From the NCBI GenBank assembly GCA_028284235.1, contig JANQSC010000052.1, positions 1-64,000 on the forward strand: a stretch of 64,000 bases of DNA, in the 5' to 3' direction. Position numbers and translations under genes: made by a program. Under the pieces are notes generated by a model. The model was not told the DNA's origin and made no database searches. It saw only the letters and a program-made list of their open reading frames with translations. The DNA is from Opitutaceae bacterium (lineage in GTDB: Bacteria; Verrucomicrobiota; Verrucomicrobiia; Opitutales; Opitutaceae). This document shows positions 26,647-35,792 of the stretch, piece after piece; the stretch's first letter is position 1; each line of letters opens with the position of its first letter.

Positions 26647-26896
26647 CGTTGTCCTCCAGATGGGCCTGCCGCAAGGCGGGCACATTGAGGGGTATCCATG
26701 AAATGGCTATCCCCAATTCGCTCAACGCAGCGCCAGGCCCATCTGAAGGACAACCCTCTGGGCAGCGTCCTTTTTCGTCTTTGGCAGTGTTGCGGTCGCG
26801 GACCAAGGCCCTCCGGGCATTGGTTCCCCACCCACGCCTTGCCAAAGACGAAAAATTCCTGCTGCGATGCATATTCTGACTTATTGGACACTCTCA
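26616..26896. repeat. MITE-like element, family A, complete copy 2
   Basis: About 281 bp, opposite in orientation to the copy at 17488. Ends: TAGAGAGTGTCCAATAAGTC then AGAATATGCATCG; right end GATGCATATTCT then GACTTATTGGACACTCTC. The terminal repeats differ from copy 1, but both arms changed together (GTCTAATAAAT versus GTCCAATAAGT), keeping the pairing. Shared interior: CAGATGGGCCTGCCGC, GGCTATCCCCAAT and GGGCAGCGTCC. It overlaps the first codons of the histidine kinase gene. Confidence 0.87.
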
Positions 26897-27020
26897 TCAG
26901 CATCCTCGCGTTTCAATCTCATTCAAGGCGGCTCGAGTTGCAAGCCCAGAGGGCGGCTCGAACAATCCAGCGTCGAAGGGCGAGCCCCCGAAGAAGGCTC
27001 GCCCCCTTTCCCACACTATG

Positions 27021-28352
27021 CTATTTCCCTGATTTCAACTGACGCGCGCTCTGGTAGGAGGACGATCGCATTTCCTTGCGGCTTTTCTTCGTCATCCCCT
27101 CCTCGTTCAACTGCTCCCAACGATCGTAGAGACTCGCGTTCTGAGCCGCGACGTCCGCGTCGTTCCACGCCTCATTGGCGGTCGCCAGCTCGTGATTCAA
27201 AGATTGGATACGGACAGTGGCTTGTTCTACTTGCCCCGCGTCGGCCAATGCGATGGCTTCCTCTTTGACGGCGGCGATTCGATTGGCCACTACTCCACGC
27301 TGCACATCCATGTCGACGGACGCAGCCGCCTTTTCCTCGTCCACGACGAAACCCACTCGAGCAACGTCCGAGCCGGCGACTTCCTCCTCGCGCTCTTGGC
27401 TCCAGTACTCGACGAGAACCTTGGCGACGGGGGCGGAATCGGCTTCCCTATGGGCGGCGACTTCCAGCTCGAGCAGCCCATACTTCTCTTGCTCCGCGAA
27501 CAACTGGGGAATCTCAAAGACCGCCGCGTTCCCTTTGATCGTCCCTTCGCGGCCAAGAAAGCGTTTCGGAGCAAAGCCCTCTTCGCACTCGATCCGAACT
27601 CGGACGTTGCGAGCGATCACGGTCGTCGTATCGCGCATTTCCGAATCGAAGATCCGAGGCAAGTCGCGGTAGTTCTCCGCAAAATACGTATTGCCTTCGC
27701 TCGCCATGGAAAGACCAGCCATGAGGTCCTCGTTGTAGTCCATCCCCAAACCGACCGTGGAAACGCTGATGCCCTCCCGCATCAGAGCCCTCCCCAGACG
27801 CGAAAAATCAACAGGATCACTCGGGCCTACATTGGCCAATCCGTCCGACAGAAGCAGGATGCGGCGGAACGCGTTCCGGTCTTCCTCGCGGCGCAACTGC
27901 GAGGCCGCCAGATTCACCGCCGAGTAGATAGCGGTGTTTCCTCCCGAACGGATATTGGAAATCCGGTAGATCGCATTCTCGACGTCGCCCACTCGTTCGA
28001 GCGGAATCTCAATTCGGGCGTCCTGACTGTAGGAGATCAAAGCGACCCGATCCCCGTCCCGCAGTCGCCCGATCGCCTGGATGACCGCCTGTTTCGCGGT
28101 TTCGATCTTCTCGCCGGACATCGACCCCGAACGGTCAATAACAATGGCTAGGCTCACTGCGGGTCGTTCCTCCTCGATTCGAACCGAGCCCGGATTCAAC
28201 CCCACCTTCAAAAACGCCGTCGTCGGCGCATTCGCCCGCAACAGGCTGTGGTCCAGTCTCGCGTCGATTCGCACGCCATCGCCACTCCATGCGTAAGAGG
28301 CGAGCGAGCCCATAAGAGCGATTCCCGCTCCGATCATGTTCTTAGTCTTCAT
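27021..28352 (-). CDS. Secreted von Willebrand factor A domain protein
   Basis: 443 residues from MKTKNMIGAG, preceded by GAAGGGAAAAC. The signal peptide ends near SYAWSGDG. The VWA domain (about 60-240) has an intact MIDAS: DRSGSMSGEK, a Thr in SGGNTAIYSAV and an Asp in LLLSDGLANVG. The C-terminal part has a beta-rich segment and a helical tail. It resembles secreted YfbK/Marine-type VWA proteins (VWA followed by a DUF3520-like region). Probably a metal-dependent adhesion or assembly factor; partner unknown. Confidence 0.85.
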   Translation of the reverse strand: MKTKNMIGAGIALMGSLASYAWSGDGVRIDARLDHSLLRANAPTTAFLKVGLNPGSVRIEEERPAVSLAIVIDRSGSMSGEKIETAKQAVIQAIGRLRDGDRVALISYSQDARIEIPLERVGDVENAIYRISNIRSGGNTAIYSAVNLAASQLRREEDRNAFRRILLLSDGLANVGPSDPVDFSRLGRALMREGISVSTVGLGMDYNEDLMAGLSMASEGNTYFAENYRDLPRIFDSEMRDTTTVIARNVRVRIECEEGFAPKRFLGREGTIKGNAAVFEIPQLFAEQEKYGLLELEVAAHREADSAPVAKVLVEYWSQEREEEVAGSDVARVGFVVDEEKAAASVDMDVQRGVVANRIAAVKEEAIALADAGQVEQATVRIQSLNHELATANEAWNDADVAAQNASLYDRWEQLNEEGMTKKSRKEMRSSSYQSARQLKSGK

Positions 28353-28575
28353 TCGTTTTCCCTTCGGTTTCAATTGACTTGGCAGCGCGACCATCGGGCT
28401 GCGTGTGGCCATTAAAGCGCAGCGAGACGAACGGGTTGTCAGGGGGGCGCAAAAATGATGTCAGAGATTTGTCACGCCGACCGGTAGCGCTACCTGCGAC
28501 AATTCCCGACCCAATGACAAGGACACTCCCTGATGGACATTCGCGCGAGACGCGCTATTGTAAATACTCCGTAAT

Positions 28576-28923
28576 ATGGACGACCTACTCATAGTGCGAA
28601 TGTCCGACCGCTCCCGCGAGCGGTTCACCCGAAAGCGACGCAAAATGGACGGGCCGCTCGGAATGAACTTCGGTCTGGTCGCCGGAGTGGGCATCGGAAT
28701 GGCCGCCGCCTTCAAATTTGGCGCCAACCCGCTCGTCGGGGTGGGAATCGGAGTCGCCGTCGGAGTCGTTTTCGGCGGTCTCGCCGGACGGTTCCTCAAG
28801 CCCGCCCGCCGCTACCAGCGTGTCGGGACGTCGACCGCCTATGCCTACGACGGAATGCCGTTCGAGGACCAGTCGGAAGAGGGCGATGAAGCGAGCGAAG
28901 GCGAAGCGCCACGCTCCAATTGA
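28576..28923 (+). CDS. Small glycine-zipper membrane protein
   Basis: 115 residues. Two short membrane segments are rich in Gly and Val at regular spacing (FGLVAGVGIGMAAAFKFG, VGVGIGVAVGVVFGGLAG), followed by a cytoplasmic acidic tail (EDQSEEGDEASEGE). The N-terminus is strongly basic. An alternative start is MDGPLGMNF. Hypothetical; convergent with the DJ-1/PfpI gene. Confidence 0.65.
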   Translation: MDDLLIVRMSDRSRERFTRKRRKMDGPLGMNFGLVAGVGIGMAAAFKFGANPLVGVGIGVAVGVVFGGLAGRFLKPARRYQRVGTSTAYAYDGMPFEDQSEEGDEASEGEAPRSN

Positions 28924-28935
28924 GCCGCGCGCCGC

Positions 28936-29481
28936 CTACAAATTGGCGAAAATGAGGCGGTAGAAGTCCGGGTGGGAAAGCCAAGTCTGGGCGCTGATGA
29001 TCTTCCCGTCGATCGTCGCCTCGTCCGTGCTCCACTTCCCGCCAGCGGCCTCCGCCTCAGGACGGCAATGCTCGTAGCAGGTGATATTCGAATCGTCCAG
29101 CAAACCGGCTGTAGCCAGAATCTGTATACCATGGCAAATGCTGTAGATCCACTTGCCCTTCGCGTGGAATTCGCGGGCGATCTCCAGCACTTTGGGATCG
29201 TTTCGCAGGTACTCGGGCGCTCGGCCTCCAATAAGCATAACGGCGAAATAATCGTCGACGACCACGTCCTCGAACGTGAGATGGGACTCGGCTCCGTAGC
29301 CGGGCTTTTCGATATAGGTGTCCCATCCCGGAGCGAAGTCGTGGAGAACCAGATTGAGCGCTCGTTTGCTCGGGGCGGCGATTTCCGTGACGAAATTCGC
29401 TTCTTGGAAACGATGTAGGGCGTACAGCACCTCGTAGCTCTCGCCGCCATCTCCGGTGATGATCAGTACTTTCTCGCTCAT
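28936..29481 (-). CDS. DJ-1/PfpI family protein
   Basis: 181 residues from MSEKVLIITGDGGES with AAAGGA upstream; the longer open frame to 29655 has no similarity to the family. The nucleophile elbow Cys lies in SICHGIQILATAG and the supporting acid region is VMLIGGRAPEYLRND. This matches the class I glutamine-amidotransferase-like PfpI group (deglycase or protease-like). Activity and substrate are not predictable. Confidence 0.88.
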   Translation of the reverse strand: MSEKVLIITGDGGESYEVLYALHRFQEANFVTEIAAPSKRALNLVLHDFAPGWDTYIEKPGYGAESHLTFEDVVVDDYFAVMLIGGRAPEYLRNDPKVLEIAREFHAKGKWIYSICHGIQILATAGLLDDSNITCYEHCRPEAEAAGGKWSTDEATIDGKIISAQTWLSHPDFYRLIFANL

Positions 29482-29666
29482 AGTCCTTTCGGTAACTTCA
29501 GGGGGGTGAATGACGTTGAACTGATTCCTGACGCCTGTGGGCGGCAAGTCAATGAATCGATACATCATACGGTAAGAAGCGAAGTCGTTCGATCGACCAG
29601 AAAACAATTGCCTCCGCAGCCCGCCCTCGTCTTCCTCTCCCTCCCGAAGCGCCATCCCGCATTCCG

Positions 29667-30071
29667 ATGCCAGTAACCCGCAACATCGTCCCGGAAATCC
29701 TGCGATTCATCTGCGTGAGCGGAATGGCCTTTCTCATCGACGCAGGGGTGTACCTTCTCCTTCGAAACCAGTTCGAAGTGGACGGATCCTGGGCCAAGCG
29801 ACTCAGTTTCGCCTGCGTTTCCCTATGGGGATTCTTCGCCCACAAGCACTTCACCTTCAAACACCGGGAATTTCGAGCCAGCGAGCCAATCCGCTTCGCG
29901 ATCGTCTACCTCACCGGCTGGATCTTGAACAGCTATGTCTACGACGCCACCATCGCTCTCGACCAGTCGGCGAAGCCCGCGTTCCTGGCCGCCACGTTCG
30001 CCTGGGCCTGCTGGAATTTCATCGGACAAAAGTGGTTCGTATTCGTTACACCCAAACGCGACCGGGCCTGA
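29667..30071 (+). CDS. GtrA-like membrane protein
   Basis: 134 residues, four membrane segments, GtrA/DPMS-associated fold (FICVSGMAFLIDAGVYLLL; WNFIGQKWFVF near the C-terminus). GtrA proteins are thought to flip undecaprenyl-phosphate-linked sugars, usually beside a glycosyltransferase. No glycosyltransferase is next to this copy. Confidence 0.85.
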   Translation: MPVTRNIVPEILRFICVSGMAFLIDAGVYLLLRNQFEVDGSWAKRLSFACVSLWGFFAHKHFTFKHREFRASEPIRFAIVYLTGWILNSYVYDATIALDQSAKPAFLAATFAWACWNFIGQKWFVFVTPKRDRA

Positions 30072-30146
30072 AACGCCTCCCTAAAAGAAATTCCAACAAA
30101 TCGGTGTACCCGTCTTCTCGCCCCGCTTAGCGCATACCTCTCAAAC

Positions 30147-30221
30147 TAAACCCGCCGGGACGGCGGGTTCCACCTTTGTCGCATTGAATCAAGGGTGGAA
30201 CGCGCCGTCCCGGCGCGTTTT
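30147..30221. repeat. 75-bp hairpin repeat, family D, copy 1
   Basis: Left arm TAAACCCGCCGGGACGGCGG then GTTCCACC; right arm GGTGGAACG then CGCCGTCCCGGCGCGTTT. Two further copies are at 39347-39422 and 44690-44758. It lies in the 375-bp gap 30072-30446, which holds no gene. Confidence 0.85.
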
Positions 30222-30234
30222 TCTATTTTGGCTG

Positions 30235-30270
30235 CGACGCGCATTACGATTTGCAGGACAGTCTCTAAGG
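30235..30270. repeat. Solo terminal repeat of MITE-like family A
   Basis: GCGACGCGCATTACGATTTG then CAGGACAGTCTCTAAG aligns with the right terminal repeat of family A (GCGACGCATATTCGGATTTA, TTAGACAGTCTCTAA). No partner end is nearby, so this is a remnant. Confidence 0.6.
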
Positions 30271-30446
30271 GCCGCCGGTAGCGAAGCCCAGCTCGACTAG
30301 AGGGAACTCTCTAGTTCGCGCTGTCCCTGACCGCCAATTCCCGCTTCACGTCAATCCATGGACAAGACGGATACAGTTCACGCCGTTTCTGACGATTGAA
30401 CCGGTTGATTAAGACGCCTTAGACACCTTCAACCGGGAACATCGAC

Positions 30447-32114
30447 GTGAAAGAAATTCAAAACCAGATCAAACGCTCCTTCGCCGTCTTCGCGACGCTC
30501 TTCGCGATCGCCATCGCCTTCATGGCAACACCTTACTTCGAAGGCCAGCGCGCCGCCGCCGCTTCGAGCCTTGGCCTGACTCCCGACGCCCTCTGGATCC
30601 CGCTCGCGGCAATCTTGATCGCGGCGCTGTACCTGACCTATCTTTGGCTCAACGCGACCATCGCTAAGCCCATCCAATCCCTCGCCCGCCACGTGCGCGA
30701 AGGCGAGTCCAGCGACTACAACCTGGGCCTCCGTAGCAAAAGCAAAGAGGAGCACGCCCTCAAAGGGTACATTCAAGACCACGACCAAGTCGTCGCCGAA
30801 GTCCGCGAAGAGCGCGACGCATTCGAAAAAGAGCTGAAAGCCACCCGCAACGAACGCGACGCAGCCCAATCGCTCAGCGACCGCCAGGCCAGCGAGATCG
30901 CCGAACTCGATCGCATTCTCAAGAAAACCCGCGTAGAAGCCCAAACTTCCGCCGCAGCGAACGAGGTCCTCGAAACCGCCCTCGAAACGGAACGCAAAAC
31001 TAAAGTGGGCCGCGAAGTAAAACGTCGGGCCGAAGAAATCTATTCCCAAGTCGAACGCGCCGTTTCCGAAGCGTCCGCGCGCTCCATTTGGATCCCCAAC
31101 CTGTTGAGCAAAATCGAAACGCCAACGACTCTGATCAACACGCTCTCGAAAAATCTCGAAGCCAACTGGAGCCAGCTTTCCATAACCCGCATCGAGGAGG
31201 AGATCGCCGAAATCCGCAAGCAGAGCGACCTGCAACTCGTGATGCTCGAAACCGTGGAAGCGGAAGACATCCTGCCAGCCCAGATCCCGACCGAGAAAGA
31301 ACTGGAAGAAGCGGAAGATCTGGACGAAGAGGAAAACGATTCTGAGTACAACGGTGTGCTCATAGGCGAGCCCGCTCCGGAACCCGCAGAAGAAAACGAC
31401 TCTTTCCCCGAGGACTCCGACGATACCGAAGTCGATACGGACGCGGATGCACACTCGAAGGAGATCGTCGACTTTATCGAATCGAAAAACGCGCCTTCGA
31501 CCGTTCCCGATGAATCCGCGCCCGACCCCGCTCCGCTCGACCTCATCGAAGTAGCGGAGTCGGAATCCGAAGCGGAAACCGAGGAACCTAGCTCCGCCGA
31601 GGAAACCGACGAGTCGCCTGAAACCGAAGAGGACGAAGAACCGGCGCCCGTCGCGGAAGCCGAAGTCGAGGTTGTCGAAGAAGAGGCAGAAGAGGAAGTC
31701 GAAGAGACCGCGGAAGAAATCGACCTCGAGTCCCTATCCGATCTGCAACGCCTGGTTTTCGAACTCGTTGGCGAGTACGCGAACGAAGTCGAAGATGTAA
31801 GCGTCAACGCGGAATTCCCCGACGCAATCGACCTCGACGTTGACGAGGAACTCCTTGAAAGCGTTCTCAGCAATTTGCTCGAAATCGGCATCTACCAATG
31901 GAAGGAAGGCAAGGTCGTGCTGCGGGTATCCCAAAAGGACGACCAGGTAACCTTCGCCGTCGACTCCAGTGGAAAACCGCTTTCGTACGGCGAGCTCGAC
32001 GAAAGCCAGACCAACCGCATCGCCTCCGCCCTCGATCGTAAGATCGACGTGGACATGCCCTCGGAAAACGAACTGCGCATGCGGTACCGATACACGCCCG
32101 ACGAGGACGCCTAG
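30447..32114 (+). CDS. Degenerate histidine-kinase-like membrane protein with acidic insert
   Basis: 555 residues. Two membrane segments (about 12-31 and 50-69) are followed by a HAMP-like linker and a long coiled coil (about 110-205). Residues 214-236 (IWIPNLLSKIETPTTLINTL) resemble an H box (FLANMSHEIRTPLNAI), but the phospho-His and the basic residue are lost. A very acidic, Glu-rich low-complexity stretch covers about 280-427. Residues 433-551 resemble a histidine-kinase ATPase domain (DEELLESVLSNLLEIGIYQW in place of the N box) without the DxGxG motifs. It probably cannot phosphorylate and may act as a scaffold. No response regulator is adjacent. Confidence 0.75.
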   Translation: MKEIQNQIKRSFAVFATLFAIAIAFMATPYFEGQRAAAASSLGLTPDALWIPLAAILIAALYLTYLWLNATIAKPIQSLARHVREGESSDYNLGLRSKSKEEHALKGYIQDHDQVVAEVREERDAFEKELKATRNERDAAQSLSDRQASEIAELDRILKKTRVEAQTSAAANEVLETALETERKTKVGREVKRRAEEIYSQVERAVSEASARSIWIPNLLSKIETPTTLINTLSKNLEANWSQLSITRIEEEIAEIRKQSDLQLVMLETVEAEDILPAQIPTEKELEEAEDLDEEENDSEYNGVLIGEPAPEPAEENDSFPEDSDDTEVDTDADAHSKEIVDFIESKNAPSTVPDESAPDPAPLDLIEVAESESEAETEEPSSAEETDESPETEEDEEPAPVAEAEVEVVEEEAEEEVEETAEEIDLESLSDLQRLVFELVGEYANEVEDVSVNAEFPDAIDLDVDEELLESVLSNLLEIGIYQWKEGKVVLRVSQKDDQVTFAVDSSGKPLSYGELDESQTNRIASALDRKIDVDMPSENELRMRYRYTPDEDA

Positions 32115-32138
32115 TCGGATCCCCTTTAAAATTGGCCG

Positions 32139-34940
32139 CTACGCCGCCTCGATGGGGGCGTAGGGGTTGAACTCCCGTTTCTCCTCAAGCGTGTCGTCCG
32201 ACTTGCGCTGCGGCGTCTTGTATTCGATCCCGTACTTCTTGAGAAGCAACCGGGCCTCGCCTGACCCCGCGTCGACGAGCTCTTTGAGCCAAGCGATAAT
32301 CGTGTCCGGATCGAGCGACGGTATCCGCCGCTCCAAGTTCAAACGCGCGAGCTCGACGTGCGACTCGTGATGCCCCTGGTTCGCGGCCAGCATCAGCCAC
32401 TGGACACCCGCCTCCAAATCGGGTTCGCCACCAGTCTCGGCGAGTCGTTTCCCCAGCTCGAATTGCGACTGGCTGTAACCAAGCTGAGCCGAGTCCTGCA
32501 AGGCCTTTTCCGCCTTGCCGCGATTCGCCCGCGTTCCAACGCCGTCCGTCAAGCATCGGCTCAGAAAGTAGGCGGCCCGCGCCGCTAGAGCCCGTTTCAC
32601 TTCTAGTTCAGAGCTGCGCGTCTCTTCGAAAATCGACTTGTACAAATTGTAGGACTTTTTTGGATTCGACTTGGCGAATCCACCCGCCTCATGCAGCGCA
32701 GCTAGCCGAAATCGAGCGCCATAGAACCCCTTCCCTGCAAGGTTGTCGAGCACGCGAAACGCCTCCTCCGGATCGTGCCCCGACCACTGCGAATCCGCCA
32801 TAAGGTCCGCGTAGACGATCAAAGCCGAATAGTCCTCCGGCAGCAGTTTCTGAATCTCCGAGTGGTCTTCGTACTCGTCCATCAAGGTGAGATTCGTGGT
32901 ATCCATTGGTCCATTGCTATTTAAAAACTCAGAAATCCAAAACGCCGCCTTCCCTCGGTTCTTCGGGATCCCCTTGCCATAAAAGTAATTGAAGGCCGTC
33001 CGCTTCATGGCGTAGCGATTCCCCAGCTCAGCCGCTTTCTCCCTCCAGTAAGCGACCTCGACGGGATCGTAGTCCGCCAGCAAGCCTTCTTCGTAGATTC
33101 GCGACAACTGGCTGCACGCGGCCAGATTTCCACTCTCCGCCGAACGGGCGATCCACTTCAAGCCCAAGTCTACGTCGCGTTTGACGCCCTTTCCATTCAG
33201 ATAGCAATTGCCAATGTTGAAGGCCGCCGTCGGATCGCCCTCGTCAGCCGCTTCTAAATAAAGTTCGCTCGCCTTCCATTCGTTGCGGATCACGTGGATC
33301 CCGTTATTGTAGAACACCGCCAAGCTGTTCTTGGCGGCGTCCAAACCCAATTCCGCGCTCTTCGAGAAGTAGTGGAACGCTTCTTCGATGTCCGGCTCAG
33401 CGCCAATGCCTTGCGCGTAGCAAATCCCCATGTGGTGCAAGGCGATCGGGTGATCCTGGGCAGCGGCGCTTTTCAGCCACCAGAACGCGGTCTGGATATT
33501 CTGCTCTACCGCTTCGCCCGTCATGTAGAGCATCCCCATCGTGTATTGAGCTCTCGAATACCCCGAATCCGCCGACTGTTTAAACAGCTCGACCAGCGCC
33601 TGAGGATCCGTCTCCATTTCGACCATCCAGCCACTCATCCTCCGGCGGGCCAAACTGTAGATGGCCCGGGCGTCGCCTTTCTCCGCCCATTGCAGACAGA
33701 GTTCCTTCGCTTCGTTGGAGTTGAGAACGCCTTCGTTGGTGAAACCTTCAAGCAACGTTTGCGCCGCGAGCAGCCCTTCATCCGCGGCGGACTCCAGCAG
33801 CTCCGCGGCCACGAAACGGTCGGTCTCCTCGAAGAGGCCCTCCTTCATCATCACCGCGAGATTGTACTGGGCCATAACCCAGCCTTGGGCCGCGGCCGCC
33901 TCGAATAGCTCGATCGCCTTTTCCGAGTCTTGATCGACTCCCGAACCCCGGTAGTAAAGCACGCCGAGTTCCGACTGGGCTTCCGGATAGCCGCCGTTGG
34001 CCGCCATTTCGAGCAGTCCTGCGGCGAACACCGCATCGAAGTCCTCGCCTTTTGAATACAGAACTTGTTTCGCGAAATCCGTTTGCATCCGCAAAATCGT
34101 TTGCGAGATCGCCTTGCGCATTACTTCCCCGTACTCCCTTAGATTCTCCATTTCCGAGACGTCCCCTCCCGGAATCGCGGCCGAGTCGAGGGAACGCCGC
34201 AACGCGTCGGACGACTGGAGATTCAGAAGCTCGAAGTACTCCTTGGCTTTGTCTACACTCTTGTCGATCTCTTTTCCTTCCGCGTAGGTGATCGCCAAAT
34301 ACATCGTTGCGTCCTGGTCGCCCGCGTGAGCGGCTTTCTCGAAAAGGGCGATCGCCTGAGGGATGTCCGCTTCCACCCCGTATCCGTTGGAGTAGATCAC
34401 TCCCAGCAAGTAGCTCGCGCGGGACTTGGTTTTCCGGAGCATAGCGTATTCCTCGACGCGAACTTCATAGGTAGCGTCCGGATCGACGAGCGTTTCCAGC
34501 AACGCGCGGGCTTTAACGTAATCCTGCTCCACGCCAAGACCCTCCATGTAGGACTCGGCAAGGCTGAGAACCGCCAGCGGGTAGGATTGGCTCGCCGATT
34601 CGGAAAACCAACGGGCCGCCTGCTTGCTGTTCTCAATTACTCCGATTCCATGCCGGTACAGGTTTCCGAGCGTGTTTTGCGAGCGGGCGTGACCCGCCAC
34701 GGCCAATTTCTTAAGGAGGCGCGGGGCCTTTTTCAAACTCTCCGCGTCCCCTTGGCTTAAAAGCGTCAGGGCCTCGTGGTAGCTTTCCTCCTGAAGGGAC
34801 TCGTCGTCTCGATAGTCCTTGTTCACCCCCCAGAGGGAACTTCCCGCGGCCGCGACCATCGCTAGGGCGAGCAACGCCGAGAGACGACACACCAAGGGCG
34901 AAACCCGAGGGAAGCCAGGAATGTAGCGGACTGGTAGCAT
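32139..34940 (-). CDS. Secreted Sel1-repeat (TPR-like) protein
   Basis: 933 residues. An N-terminal signal/anchor (LSALLALAMVAAAGSSLWG) is followed by roughly fifteen Sel1-like repeats. Examples are ARSQNTLGNLYRHGIGV, AQSELGVLYYRGSGVDQDSE and AAFNIGNCYLNGKGV. Sel1 solenoids scaffold protein-protein contacts; no enzymatic domain is visible. The 34-36-residue period is well kept in the first two thirds and looser towards the C-terminus. It is convergent with the kinase-like gene. Confidence 0.92.
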   Translation of the reverse strand: MLPVRYIPGFPRVSPLVCRLSALLALAMVAAAGSSLWGVNKDYRDDESLQEESYHEALTLLSQGDAESLKKAPRLLKKLAVAGHARSQNTLGNLYRHGIGVIENSKQAARWFSESASQSYPLAVLSLAESYMEGLGVEQDYVKARALLETLVDPDATYEVRVEEYAMLRKTKSRASYLLGVIYSNGYGVEADIPQAIALFEKAAHAGDQDATMYLAITYAEGKEIDKSVDKAKEYFELLNLQSSDALRRSLDSAAIPGGDVSEMENLREYGEVMRKAISQTILRMQTDFAKQVLYSKGEDFDAVFAAGLLEMAANGGYPEAQSELGVLYYRGSGVDQDSEKAIELFEAAAAQGWVMAQYNLAVMMKEGLFEETDRFVAAELLESAADEGLLAAQTLLEGFTNEGVLNSNEAKELCLQWAEKGDARAIYSLARRRMSGWMVEMETDPQALVELFKQSADSGYSRAQYTMGMLYMTGEAVEQNIQTAFWWLKSAAAQDHPIALHHMGICYAQGIGAEPDIEEAFHYFSKSAELGLDAAKNSLAVFYNNGIHVIRNEWKASELYLEAADEGDPTAAFNIGNCYLNGKGVKRDVDLGLKWIARSAESGNLAACSQLSRIYEEGLLADYDPVEVAYWREKAAELGNRYAMKRTAFNYFYGKGIPKNRGKAAFWISEFLNSNGPMDTTNLTLMDEYEDHSEIQKLLPEDYSALIVYADLMADSQWSGHDPEEAFRVLDNLAGKGFYGARFRLAALHEAGGFAKSNPKKSYNLYKSIFEETRSSELEVKRALAARAAYFLSRCLTDGVGTRANRGKAEKALQDSAQLGYSQSQFELGKRLAETGGEPDLEAGVQWLMLAANQGHHESHVELARLNLERRIPSLDPDTIIAWLKELVDAGSGEARLLLKKYGIEYKTPQRKSDDTLEEKREFNPYAPIEAA

Positions 34941-35027
34941 GATAAGACAGCAGACTAGGGCTCACCTAGACCAGCGCGAATCAGGGATTGTGCCAAGAAA
35001 AGAACGCATGGCGCCTTAGACATTCCC

Positions 35028-35741
35028 TTAGTCCACGACTGGGACGATCTCGGACGCCTTGGCGAAGCCCGGCGGCAGCTCCATGATGCGGATGTTGCGG
35101 AAATGGATTTCCGCCCCCTCGGACTCGAGGCACAGGTAGCCTTTTTTGACCGAGGATTCCCGGACTCCATTGACGAATTTCCCGTTGATCGCCAGTTTCA
35201 CAACGCCGTCCACGCAGACGACCAGGTAGTGGTTCCACTCGCCCTTGCCTTTGCAACGGTATTCCACGGACGAACTACGCTTGCCTCGGGGGTGGTCCGG
35301 AATCGTGGTGACCGTGCCCGCCCCGAAGAGCTCTCCGCTCACGTACTCGCGAACGCGATTATGGATTTTCGGGTAGTCGTTTTCGAGCATTTGCACTTCC
35401 ACGCCATTGGGAAGCCGGTTCGCGCTGTTGACTTCCCCCTCGCTCCATACGAACACCCCGGAATTGCCCCCCGACTCCAAGTGCATCCACTCGATCTCGA
35501 GGATGAAATTCTCGTACTGCCGGTCCGATCGCATCACGCCGATCGGCGTGCCGCGGCACTTGAGAAGCCCGTCTTCGGCCCGCCAGGTATCCGGGCTCGT
35601 ATTCACATCCACCCAGCCGTTCAGCGTCTCGCCATCGAACAGCGAGCGAAACTGCAACGGCTCGGCTGCCGACGCTATCCCGCTTGAAATGCAAACGAGC
35701 CCACTCAAAACAAGATTTCTAACACTTAAGGCTACGCTCAT
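35028..35741 (-). CDS. Secreted DUF1080 protein (3-keto-disaccharide hydrolase fold)
   Basis: 237 residues from MSVALSVRN (a start four codons upstream is equally open). A signal peptide ends at IASAAEP. Domain marks: [75 protein letters not shown] and [16 protein letters not shown]1080 is a concanavalin-like jelly roll linked to carbohydrate processing. It follows the sulfatase gene in the same orientation and probably acts with it outside the cytoplasm. Confidence 0.92.
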   Translation of the reverse strand: MSVALSVRNLVLSGLVCISSGIASAAEPLQFRSLFDGETLNGWVDVNTSPDTWRAEDGLLKCRGTPIGVMRSDRQYENFILEIEWMHLESGGNSGVFVWSEGEVNSANRLPNGVEVQMLENDYPKIHNRVREYVSGELFGAGTVTTIPDHPRGKRSSSVEYRCKGKGEWNHYLVVCVDGVVKLAINGKFVNGVRESSVKKGYLCLESEGAEIHFRNIRIMELPPGFAKASEIVPVVD

Positions 35742-35792
35742 TTCACTCTTCAATACTCACTTTTCACTCTTCCAGCGACTTGGGCCTGCGAT

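Noticed and set aside
26622..26903. Short open frames in both strands of the repeat A copy
   Set aside because: They are translations of the element's terminal repeats; no transposase motif.
31040..31891. Ser-rich 283-residue open frame opposite the kinase-like gene
   Set aside because: Produced by reading Glu/Asp codons on the other strand.
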